The notes under the pieces: generated by a model
The model's database searches: none
Told to the model about the DNA's origin: nothing
Seen by the model: the letters and a program-made list of their open reading frames with translations, nothing else
In this document: positions 21,294-30,991 of the stretch, one piece after another
Layout of the letters: every line of letters starts with the position of its first letter
Position numbering within the stretch: the first letter of the stretch is position 1
NCBI GenBank assembly: GCA_001969505.1
Contig: LSSK01000041.1
Coordinates: 5,017-47,183 of the forward strand
Origin: Zancudomyces culisetae
Lineage: Eukaryota > Kickxellomycota > Harpellomycetes > Harpellales > Legeriomycetaceae
Reading direction: 5' to 3'
Length of the DNA stretch: 42,167 nucleotides
Program-made: the position numbers and the translations under genes

Positions 21294-24200
21294 ATGGGGC
21301 CAATTCGACCAGAAATTTTGAGGCGTCTGCAAGAAAACACAAAAAATATTCGCAATATTTGTATCATAGCACACGTGGATCACGGCAAGACAACACTTGG
21401 AGATACCCTAGTGGCAACAAATGGGATTATTTCAACTAGGATTGCGGGACAGGCACGGTACCTTGATTTCCGGGAGGACGAGCAACAACGTGGAATCACA
21501 ATGGAAAATAGTGCCATAAGTTTGTACTACAAGATTATTAGGCAGCGCAAAAACAACAATAGTAATAGTAATGATAATAAAAACAATGACGGTAGTGCTG
21601 ATGACCAAGAAAACAAAAACAAAGAGGCGGGAGTAGAGGGACAGGAATACATGATAAACCTGATAGATTCACCAGGACATGTTGATTTCGGCGGGGAGGT
21701 AAGTACAGCTACCCGGCTGAGCGATGGAGCGCTAGTAGTGGTGGATGCAGTTGAGGGAGTGTGTCCACAAACGATAACAGTAATGCGGCAGGCATGGGGT
21801 GAGAAGGTCAAAATGATACTACTTATCAACAAAGTAGATCGACTGATTGCTGAGCTGAAACTAACAGAAGCCGAGGGATACTTGCGACTGCAAAAGGTAA
21901 TTGAACAAGCCAATGCGGTATTGGGAGGGTTTTGGACAGCTGATAAAATGGAAGAGATGGAGTTGGAGGAGTTAAAGGAGGCAGAGGAGGCAGGGGAGGC
22001 AGGGGATGGAGAAGGTAACCAGGTTGGTAAAAAGTCGCAAAAAAAGAAGAGTAAGAGTAAGAGTAAGGAAGAGGAGGAGGAAGACGATAGGAAGGTGTAC
22101 TTTAATCCAACAGAGGGGAATGTGATATTTGGATCAGCAGCAGAGGGGTGGGGTTTTAGGGTACGGGATTTTGCACGCATGAGTTGGGAAAAGCTAGGAG
22201 TAGCTAGTGAAGAAGAGTTGGAAAAGGGACTGTGGGGAGATTTTTACTTGGAAGTGAAGAATAAGCAGAAAAGAATAGTAGAGAGAAAAAACCGGGCAAT
22301 GGCGACTCAGTCAAAATCGGCGACAGGAGGAAAGAATTTTGGAAGTGCAAAACAGGAAGGTCGACCATTGTTTGTAGAGATATGTCTAAAGAGTATTTGG
22401 AAAGTATATGAAGACACAATGGTCAAATTTGACATTGAAAAGGTGGAAAAGATAATGGAGCGAGTGGGAATAACCAAGAGGGATGTATACTTTATGCGGA
22501 ATCTAAATCGAGTAAAAGAAGGAGGAGGCAGCAACAACATCAAGAAGGAATTGATGAAGGATATTATGCAGAGGTGGTTGCCACTTGCACAGAGCTGTTT
22601 AATTACAGTAATAGAGAAAGTACCAGGGCCAATGGAGGCACAATATGAAAAGTACAGACCCAGCATCAACAGTGACAATAAAGAAATTGAAATTGGGAAA
22701 ATGCTGCAAGAAAGCTCTAAAGACAGTGAAAACAAGGTCGCAATAATAAGCAAAATGATTAGTACGCAGCGGAAAAGTATAGTTAAAGAACGAATTCAGA
22801 TGACGGCCGAGCAGATGAGAGCAATGGGACGACGTCAACGAGTGGAGAATAAAGCTGAACGTCAAGATGTTGAGGAGAAGGGTGAAGAAAAAGAACAAGA
22901 AGAGGAAAAAGAGGATGAGAATGAGGAGATTATGATGGGAATAGGACGAGTGATTAGTGGGACAGTTGTATCGGGCGAGGAGGTGTGGTTGGTGACAGCA
23001 CAAGAAAGCAGAAAGATGGAAATCAAGAGTTTGTATTTGGTAATGGGCAACGAATACATCGCAGTTGAAAAAGTAAGTGCTGGAAATATCTTTGGGATTG
23101 GTGGTGTTGAAACATACATTGATGTTGAACAGGAAATTAATCGACAAGAATATGTGATGGTCAAGTTGCCTGCCAACGACAATTTGGAGGACAAGGAAGA
23201 AGAAAAAGAAAAAGAAAAAGAAAAAGAAACAGCAAATAAAGTAGCAAACTATTTACAATCAACTCTGGCCGGCTCCAAATCAGCCCAGTCATCTGTTGCT
23301 GTTGTTGCGCCACCAATTGTCACCGTATCTCTCGAACCAATTGACATTTCTCAATATGACCAGCTGCGAGTCGGTTTGGAACGGTTGGAAATGGCTGACA
23401 AAAGCGTGCGAGTCGAACACCACCACAGTAGTGGCGAGTACTTGCTCTCCGCAACTGGCGAACTGCATCTCCAGCGCTGTGTGAAGGATTTAACCGAACG
23501 GTTTGCCAAATGCCAAATCCACGTTGGTGAACCAAGCGTACCTTTCCGCGAAACAATCACGTCACTGCCTGCAATCGTTTCCCAGCAACATTTATCTGCC
23601 GACTCTGATGCCGGCTCAAAACAATTTGGCTTGGGAACAGCCACTGTTTCGACTCCAAACAATCACGTGACTCTTTCTTTTACTCTCGAACCTCTACCAG
23701 AAACAGTCGTTGATTATCTAACCACCTCAGCTGTCTCTTCGTCGCAGCCTCAGTCACAAGCATCGTTGTCGTTTAAACATAAGGCTCAAACCGTCCAGTC
23801 CATGCTTGCTTCGTCCAACCACTCATCCCGCCTTCTTGCTTTTGGTCCCAATTCTGCTCCTCCACCAACAAACGTGCTTTTGGCTTCCCCCTCCGCCCTC
23901 GACTCTCTTGCCGGTCTTTCTACGGGCTCTGATCTACTGCTGCAGGCTTTGGCTACTGCTTTCCAGCTGGCCACCAGTGCTGGTCCTCTCTGTGCTGAAC
24001 CCATGGTTGGTATTTGCGTATCCATTTCATCTATAACTTCTTCTACCGATTCTTCGTTTTCTACCTCTGCTTTGTCTGGCCAACTCATCACTCTTTTCCG
24101 TGACGCTATCAAGTCTTCATTCCTTACCTACTCGCCTCGCCTAATGCTTGCCACTTACCGCGTCAATATCCAGGCTCCTCTTGCTTCTGTTGGAAAAGTA

Positions 24201-24566
24201 TACCCCGTCATTCTGCGTAGAAAGGGCCGTATTCTTTCTGAAGATATTCTCGACTATTCTCCTGATATCTTTTGTATTTCTGCCTCTCTTCCTGTCATTG
24301 AATCTTTTGGGCTTGTCGATGAAATTCGCTCCAAAACCAGTGGTGACGCCTTGCCTCAACTCTTCTTTTCTGGGTTTGACCCTCTTGATCTTGATCCTTT
24401 CTGGGTTCCTACCACCATTGATGAGCTTGAGGATTTGGGAACTGTTGCTGATAAAGCCAACTTGGCCAAATATTACATGGATCTTGTCCGCACCAAAAAA
24501 GGTCTCTTTGTTTCTGACCGAAAAATCGTCTCTTCTGCTGAGAAGCAACGTACCTTGAAAAAATAG
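21294..24566 (+). CDS. EFL1: Elongation factor-like GTPase 1 (EFL1/Ria1), 60S maturation
   Basis: The 1090-aa frame is an EF-2-type GTPase. G1 is AHVDHGKT (26-33), G2 RGITMENSAI (66-75), G3 DSPGHVDF (125-132), G4 NKVD (179-182). EFL1-specific insertions interrupt the G domain (Asn/Asp/Lys-rich at 86-112; a Glu/Lys-rich one near 230-262). Domain II (GTVVSGEEVWLV), domain III with SATGELHLQRCVKDL, and domains IV/V (APLASVGKVYPVILRRKGRI; LPVIESFGLVDEIRSKTSG) follow in order. With SBDS, EFL1 evicts the anti-association factor eIF6 from pre-60S subunits in the cytoplasm. Size is close to yeast Ria1 (about 1110 aa). A (KE)n linker at about residues 636-645 is unusual. The coding strand is purine-rich before about 23250 and pyrimidine-rich after. 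Confidence 0.93.
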   Translation: MGPIRPEILRRLQENTKNIRNICIIAHVDHGKTTLGDTLVATNGIISTRIAGQARYLDFREDEQQRGITMENSAISLYYKIIRQRKNNNSNSNDNKNNDGSADDQENKNKEAGVEGQEYMINLIDSPGHVDFGGEVSTATRLSDGALVVVDAVEGVCPQTITVMRQAWGEKVKMILLINKVDRLIAELKLTEAEGYLRLQKVIEQANAVLGGFWTADKMEEMELEELKEAEEAGEAGDGEGNQVGKKSQKKKSKSKSKEEEEEDDRKVYFNPTEGNVIFGSAAEGWGFRVRDFARMSWEKLGVASEEELEKGLWGDFYLEVKNKQKRIVERKNRAMATQSKSATGGKNFGSAKQEGRPLFVEICLKSIWKVYEDTMVKFDIEKVEKIMERVGITKRDVYFMRNLNRVKEGGGSNNIKKELMKDIMQRWLPLAQSCLITVIEKVPGPMEAQYEKYRPSINSDNKEIEIGKMLQESSKDSENKVAIISKMISTQRKSIVKERIQMTAEQMRAMGRRQRVENKAERQDVEEKGEEKEQEEEKEDENEEIMMGIGRVISGTVVSGEEVWLVTAQESRKMEIKSLYLVMGNEYIAVEKVSAGNIFGIGGVETYIDVEQEINRQEYVMVKLPANDNLEDKEEEKEKEKEKETANKVANYLQSTLAGSKSAQSSVAVVAPPIVTVSLEPIDISQYDQLRVGLERLEMADKSVRVEHHHSSGEYLLSATGELHLQRCVKDLTERFAKCQIHVGEPSVPFRETITSLPAIVSQQHLSADSDAGSKQFGLGTATVSTPNNHVTLSFTLEPLPETVVDYLTTSAVSSSQPQSQASLSFKHKAQTVQSMLASSNHSSRLLAFGPNSAPPPTNVLLASPSALDSLAGLSTGSDLLLQALATAFQLATSAGPLCAEPMVGICVSISSITSSTDSSFSTSALSGQLITLFRDAIKSSFLTYSPRLMLATYRVNIQAPLASVGKVYPVILRRKGRILSEDILDYSPDIFCISASLPVIESFGLVDEIRSKTSGDALPQLFFSGFDPLDLDPFWVPTTIDELEDLGTVADKANLAKYYMDLVRTKKGLFVSDRKIVSSAEKQRTLKK

Positions 24567-24828
24567 TTTTATTATTTATTTCTTTGTTTATTTCTTTGTT
24601 CTCTTTCAAAATATATCTTTTACTTTTGTAGAGTATAATCTAGAACGTAACATGAATGGACCATTTTTATCGCTTTTTACTCCAGTTTTACATCAAATCT
24701 TACTAGAAAAGTCATCATGCGTTTATTTTTCTTTTCTTACTATACACTTTTCTTATAGCCATTCCACTACTTTTACATACACTAACCAAACTGGAAAATA
24801 TGACAACTCACACCTTTCCCTCTCACTC

Positions 24829-24831
<3 letters not shown>

Positions 24832-24867
<36 letters not shown>
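24832..24867. repeat. (CA)18 microsatellite
   Basis: An uninterrupted CA dinucleotide run of 36 nt lies in the 3' flank of EFL1. It is likely length-polymorphic between strains. Confidence 0.95.
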
Positions 24868-24869
<2 letters not shown>

Positions 24870-26965
24870 ACAAAAAAAACCACATTACCTAGCCAAGGGA
24901 ACGACTTGGCCCACTACACAAACTCAATCCCTCCTCCCTCCCCCCTACTTCAACACCTCACACTTGTAAAACAGTATTCCTATTTATTTTAGTGTTTGCT
25001 TGCTTTACCAGCATTCGTTTTATTCAATTCATATTGTTCCTAACCCCCCATTGTCATGTACAAAAAAAAAGCAACAAATAAAAAAAACATTTTATTTACA
25101 TGCCCGCCATATTTTGCTCGTACCAAAAGCAGTAAAGAAAAGGTATAATATTAAAAGAGAAGGAAAGAGCAACAAGGGAACAAAATAAAAATACATGTGT
25201 ATGTTTATATATAACGCAAATGTGTATAAATATAAATCAAACTGTTTCATTGTTCAGCCCACTTCTTTACTCTCTTCTTTTCTTTATCTTTCTTTTTCAT
25301 TTTACGTTCATTTATTTCCATTGCTCAACATTGCACTTGCATTCTCGCTACAAATACACTTTATGTACTAATATTATCTTTTTGAATGTACTTTGTCCTT
25401 TGTTTTTTGTTTCCATCTTTTCAAACTTGACAATCATTCCAAACCGTTTCAAAAATGTTGCTCCTTATTATAACAATTGCTTGTCCCTGATTACAAACAA
25501 GCGAAATAAAAAAATCCAAACATATCTAAACAATCAACACCCCCATTGACAATCACCACCTAAACAATTCCCTACTTCCATTTCACAAAAAACGAAAAGC
25601 ATGAAATGAAAAATGATAAATAAATAAATTAGAAAGCGCTCTACTACCTGCCACTCTTCAACTCTTTGACTTTCCAACCCCCCAATCTCCCAGCCTTCCG
25701 TCCCCCTTCTTCCCAAATTTCTGTTTTCACTAGCTTGTTTCTTGAATGACTCGTACCAACTTTTCAATATACCCCCTCTACACTCTACCCTCCTCCCCCA
25801 CTCCTCAATTATCCGCTTAATAATTGTCTTTTTGTCTTGTTTTCACCACACATGTACACATACCTCCGCTAGTTTTTTTTTCCGTTACACTATACACGCC
25901 TTACAATATATATTATCACCACCAGTTTATTAACTCATTCCACTATCTCCCTGGATTCCCCAAAATATTTCAAACATGTGAATGGGGAAAAGTCGTGCTT
26001 TCATCTATTATCACCTTGTGTTTATAGAAAATTAAACGAATGTGAGGAGGGAAAGATGTACGAGTAGGAGGAGCAGAAAGGTGGGAGGTGTGAGGTGGGA
26101 GTGTAGAAAACAAAAAACCAGAGAACAAACAGACTAATGCTGGAAACCAGTTTTTATTAACTTTGCGTTTTTTTTTCTCGTGCTTTCTTTTTCGCTTGCG
26201 TTTTCTAATGTTACCAGGATAATTGTACATGAAGTTGCCTTATCTTTTCTATCCCAACTTGAATACTACTTTATAAACCCTTGCCAAATAACAACACTCA
26301 TGGTATTAAACAAGGAATAAAGTTCTACAAGGCAGCACAATACAAGCTATGCTAGCTTATATTTTTTTAGATTATGGGCCTACACAATAAAAAAAGAAAA
26401 GACTGTTTATCGAAACTACCACTCATTTTGCTTTTATTGACACTAGTGCCATCATTATTGTTGTTTGCTTTCTTTGGTTTTGTAAATATGGGCATTAACC
26501 TTATAATAATCGGGTAAACACTCAAAAACTTCTAGAACAATGCAGTTTTTCTTGCTAATTAATATAAACAATAAACACGCTCTTTTTTTTCTCTCCCGTC
26601 ACTCTCCTCTTCACCTCCCTCTCCCCCTATTATTCCTCTTATTTGAGCAATTACAATACCAACATTTTTTCGAATTTCGTTATTCTCATTTTGCTCTTCT
26701 TTTTTTTTGTTTTGTTTAATTTTGCTTGTTCGCCAACCTACACCTATAAAAACAATTTTAAATCCACATCACCAATTCTGTAAAGGCAATTATAGCAATA
26801 ACAATACTTTTTCTTTTTTTTCAAACTAGTACAACTCTGGTATAAACCGCTATTAATATCCTCTTTTCTTTTCTACTTTCTCTTTTCTCTTTCTTACCCC
26901 CTTTTTTAATCATACTTTGATAAGAGAAATAAGACATACACTATAGTATTCAGGTTTCTTCATTA

Positions 26966-26974
26966 ATATATATA
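26966..26974 (+). promoter_or_regulatory. TATA-like element of the septin gene
   Basis: A TATATATA run lies about 50 nt upstream of the septin start codon, immediately after a pyrimidine-rich stretch. Position and sequence fit a core promoter element. This is inferred from sequence only. Confidence 0.4.
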
Positions 26975-27023
26975 GTGACAAACTATTCAAACACAGCTAA
27001 TATCAGTACAATAATATTCAAAA

Positions 27024-28752
27024 ATGACAGAAGCAGCTACTAGGGTAAGCAACTTTGCTTGTGTGCAATGAGAAATACCTAAAAGAAAAAAGATAATAAT
27101 AAAAGAAAGCGAATTCAAACCATCAAAGCATGGTGTACATGTGTGTTTGTATTGCGAGTTACGTATATATGTGTGTAACCAAAACGCAGTGGAGGCGTTG
27201 GGTGCGACACGGTTTGGTTAAACCAGCATCACTGAGCTTTATTGATTTTCTTAATACGCATGGATGTGTTGTGAAAGGTTTTTGCTTTTATTTCTGTGTG
27301 TTGCACACTACTAACAATATTTGTTGTATACTATTTATTTACTTACTTAGCAAGCACCAAAGGTCGCAAAAAAGAAGCTTCAAGGGTACGTTGGTTTTGC
27401 CAATTACCCAAACCAAGTTCACCGCAGATCAGTAAAGAAGGGGTTCAACTTTACACTCATGGTAGTAGGTAAGTGGCTAACCCACCAGTGGGCTCAGAGT
27501 CGTATACACTTATCTTTCCTTTACCGTGTATGAATAAGTGTGGTATTAAAGTTTACTATTTTTTGCAAATTAGGTGAGGCTGGAATAGGAAAGTCAACAC
27601 TGATCAACACATTGTTTAACACCAGAGTATTCCCAGACAAGGATGAAAGCACCATTGGAGAAACCCGAAGAGGTGTTGAGATCAGTTCAATGAGCGCAGG
27701 TAAAACAAGATACAGTTTAATATAAATGTGTACAATTAGACAAGATACTAAACGCAAAAACATCAATAGAAATCCAGGAAAATGGAGTCAGACTCCGATT
27801 GACTGTCGTTGACACACCAGGATTTGGTGACTCAATAAACAACGATGACTGTTGGCAACCAATCCTTGAAAACATTGAGTCCCGCTTTGACGCGTATTTG
27901 ACCCAAGAAAACAGAGTCAACCGTTCCAAGATCAGTGACAACCGAATCCACGCGTTGATTTACTTGATCAAGCCCACAGGACATGCATTGAGAGCCATTG
28001 ATATTGAGTTTATGAAGAGAATGCACACCAAAGTCAACCTCATTCCAGTAATCACCAAGTCAGATACATTGACACAGGATGAACTTGTTGGTTTCAAGTC
28101 CAGAATCATTGCTGACATCAACTATCACGGAATTCAAATATTCAAGCCACAGTGGGAAAGCTTTGAGGATCCTGAAGTCATCAACGAAAACAAGGACATG
28201 CTCAGCAAGATTCCATTTGCTGTTATTGGCAGCGACAAGATCATTGAAAAACCAGACGGTAACAGAGTCCGAGGACGCTTGTATCCTTGGGGTATCATTG
28301 AAGTCGAAAATGAAAAACACAACGACTTTATCAAGCTTCGCAAGATGTTGGTCTGCACCCATATGGAGGAGCTCAAGGATGTTACTGACTCAATTCTCTA
28401 TGAAAACCACCGATCCCAGAAACTCGTCACAATGGGTCACGAACAAGACAACACTGTTTTCCGTGAATACAACCCAACTGCCCAGATGGAAGAAGAGCGA
28501 AGCGTGCATGAAGCCAGAATGTCCAAGATGGAATCCGAGATGACTGCAGTATTCCAACAAAAGGTTCAAGAAAAAGAAAGCAAGCTCAAACAGAGTGAGG
28601 AAGAGCTGTATGCTCGTCACAAGGAAATGAAGCAAGTTCTCGAAAAACAACGCCAAGAACTCGAGGAGAAGAAGAAGAGACTGGACTCTCAAACCCGCCC
28701 AATTACTCCCTTAGATAAAAAACAAAAGAAAGGTCTCTTCAACCTATCATAA
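27024..28752 (+). CDS. Septin, Cdc3/AspB/Spn1 class, 4 exons
   Basis: Exons 27024-27044, 27351-27468, 27574-27699 and 27770-28752 join in frame to 415 aa. Exon 1 codes only MTEAATR and is followed by a 306-nt intron. The introns start GTAAGC, GTAAGT and GTAAAA and end TAG. The protein has the septin polybasic entry ([12 protein letters not shown]), a P-loop GEAGIGKST (47-55) assembled across the second junction, DTPGFGD (103-109), G4 TKSD (184-187) and the septin-unique element ([13 protein letters not shown]). The C-terminal coiled coil from about 330 ([18 protein letters not shown], then [15 protein letters not shown]) is characteristic of the Cdc3/AspB group. Septins assemble into hetero-oligomeric filaments at septa, branch sites and the hyphal cortex. 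No other septin is in the window. Confidence 0.94.
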
Positions 28753-28880
28753 TTTCTCTATTTAGTCTTTTCAATTGCGTAGTGTTTTATCCGTTACTTT
28801 ATTTATCCTTACATTTCCATTTCGTACTCTTTACAATGATATTATTATGTTCCTTTATTTTTTTTCGATGGACCAGTGTT

Positions 28881-28886
28881 AATAAA
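28881..28886 (+). terminator. AATAAA polyadenylation-type signal of septin
   Basis: An AATAAA hexamer lies about 130 nt after the septin stop, following a T-rich stretch. This is a plausible 3' processing signal. Confidence 0.4.
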
Positions 28887-29617
28887 GTCTCCTTCCTATT
28901 ACAATATTTGTGTACTGGTGAATTGTCCAGGTAAATTTTACAATATTTACACAAACTGGAAATTTGTAGCTACTGTACTGTATAGCACATATTTATTATA
29001 ATAAGTACAAAACAAAGAAACTAAGCCTAAAAATAATGCCATTAGACAACTCGCTATTCTGAAACAAGCATAAAAATCTCTGAGCTGGTGCTACAGGGTA
29101 TGTCATCTTGGTGGGTTTCAAAGATAAAGGTTTTTTTCATTTTTTTCTCCTGATGAGCGACTTGATCGTATGGGGACGGCTCTCTCAAACATTACGAATC
29201 GTATGATACTATGATCAATTTTTTCAAATCCCTTCAAACGAAATCATTGCGGTCGAAGGGTGGGTTATCTATCCAGTGTAGTTGACATCCATTTTTTCCG
29301 CATCTTTTGTTCTTGTAGTCATTGTAGCTATATCAATCTACGCTTTTACTTTTAAACCTCTATTTTCCAATAAGCAATCCAATAAGCCCAAAAAAAATTT
29401 TATTTTTTGCCGTGGTTGTACTGGCGTACGGGTAGCGATTTAACTAAACGATTCTGTTTTATGTATTTTTAAAATATATTAATATCCTATACTAGTTAAT
29501 TAATCTGGTTGTTGCAAAGTTCAGTAAATAGTTCACTATTTATGTGTATTTGCTACAAATGCACATTTTTCATGTCTCGAATTACAAGAAAAATCGAAAG
29601 TAATATTTATTGAGGTA
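28887..29617. other. Septin 3' flank, no gene seen
   Basis: About 730 nt between the septin 3' end and the last exon-like segment of a minus-strand locus. A/T-rich, with no frame or repeat that stands out. Confidence 0.5.
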
Positions 29618-30600
29618 TCAATCGATGATGTATTTTAAAATGTTCCGAGTGGTTAGCAGCAAAGATCCATACATGCTGGGCAAACCACCAATGATAAACA
29701 CATCCATGCAATCCGCTTTTAATGAAAACTCCTCGTCTACTGGGTCATTCCTTGGGTCAAGCTCTATTTCTCTGCTGATTTAAATTGGTCGTCTAGTATT
29801 AAATTTTAACGTTATGCGTTTGATATTTATAGCGCCTGTTTTTGATAGCTGCTTTGATAGACTCATTTTACCAAATTTATACATAAAGCGTCTGATAAAT
29901 ACCGGCTATACGGAAAAGAAAAGTAGCAGCAAGCAGGAATTCAGGAGGGTCTTAGATCCTTCCTGTAAAGCTATACGTTCTTGTAATGAAACTATAAAAA
30001 TAGCTTGTAGTGGGCAAGTAGAAATAATAATATGGACACAGATCAGTTTTCATCGGTTTCGTTTTATTGATACCAAGTATTGATGTACCATATTGCTAGG
30101 TTATAGTATTTGTGTGAAGGTTTGTATAGGGAGGTGTACTTGAGGACCCTTACGCACTTATTATATTATTGTTGGTATTACCTTCTCTTTATTATAATTT
30201 GGTATTTTTTTCATGTGTTTTCTTGGTATTCTCGTTCTTTAAAAGTTTATACACATATAGACTTGTAGGACAAAAATAAAACAAGTCAAAAACTAAGCAA
30301 AAACCTATACATATTCACTGAATGGATCCTGTTTTATTTTTTTTCATGATCTAACTTTTATTTATTGCCCTCTAGCCCACAAAAAAGTACATGAGTGGGA
30401 GATAAAAGAGTGAAAGCTACAAGCATCGTATTTCTTTGGGTATTTACACCAATCGTATCTTGGAAAGCCACAAATGATGAACTATTCCTTCTTAAGGTTT
30501 ACTTTTTTGTACACTAGCAGGATTTGAGTCTTATGAACATCCCCCAACACTTTAAATGCATTTATGAATAAATATTTTTGTTTCACTGCTTCTCGTTTTT
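29618..30600 (-). CDS. Possible multi-exon minus-strand gene, unknown function
   Basis: No long frame exists, but a string of minus-strand segments reads like protein and is bordered by GT/AG. The last exon (29618-29763, TGA at 29618-29620) contains DPRNDPVDEEFSLKADC and FIIGGLPSMYGSLLLTTRN. It joins in phase to an exon at 29872-29905 (PVFIRRFMYKF) through an intron GTAAAA...ATAG. Further right, open stretches at about 30088-30156 (VLKYTSLYKPSHKYYNLAIWY), 30362-30497 (two overlapping frames, one ending HVLFCGLEGNK) and 30482-30600 (YLFINAFKVLGDVHKTQILL) look coding, but I could not link them all in phase. It may be one gene with tiny exons, two short genes, or a decaying gene. No family recognised. 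Confidence 0.35.
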
Positions 30601-30991
30601 TTTTCAGTATTAATCAAAAAAAGGAAAAACTACCCAAATAACTTGAAGAAGCACACATCATGATGCACAATGATCAAATTATAATTTCAGCAGTTAATAT
30701 GTCATCTCGTTCTCCACAACTGTAGCCAATTCGCATTTTGCCTCGCCACCCTCCCATCATCCCTTCACTATTATTATTAACTTGTAAAATAGTCTGATGC
30801 TGCAAAATTATAAATCGTAGTTAAAGTAGCTTTTTTCTTTTTGTATTGTAGCAAATGACAATATAGCTGCGACAAACTGAGTCCCCAAAGATGTGGTAAT
30901 GCGAAGAAGAGTAGAAAAAAAGAAGATATACAAATGCTAGACTAAAAGGAATAACCTCAAAATGTCCAATTTGGTTAGAATTATGTATTGA

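Larger units (their letters stand above)
24567..27023. other. Pyrimidine-rich intergenic region upstream of the septin
   Basis: About 2.4 kb with no supported gene. The + strand is strongly C/T-rich, with CT tracts at 24815-24840, 24928-24945, 26585-26645 and 26860-26905. Such tracts are common upstream of well-expressed fungal genes. Several 60-110-codon frames exist here, but they are low-complexity Phe/Leu/Ser/Pro/Thr strings caused by the base bias. The right end carries the septin promoter. Confidence 0.6.

Noticed and set aside
21527-24609. Several long antisense frames under EFL1
   Set aside because: They are low-complexity Ser/Leu/Pro strings that mirror the skewed composition of EFL1, with no domain features.
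24832-24867. CA run as coding sequence (His/Thr repeat)
   Set aside because: The surrounding frame is low-complexity and has no start context or conserved sequence; a microsatellite is sufficient explanation.
27130-27435. 101-codon frame before the septin P-loop exon
   Set aside because: It spans the septin first intron and exon 2 in the wrong frame, while the septin junctions are fixed by conserved residues.
29814-30083. 89-codon plus-strand frame
   Set aside because: Its opposite strand carries exon-like segments with matching splice phase, and the plus frame has no recognisable features.
30482-30510. 21-nt ultra-short intron (GTAAAC...AATAG) joining two minus-strand segments
   Set aside because: It would be far shorter than every well-supported intron here, and the downstream segment also reads well in another frame.
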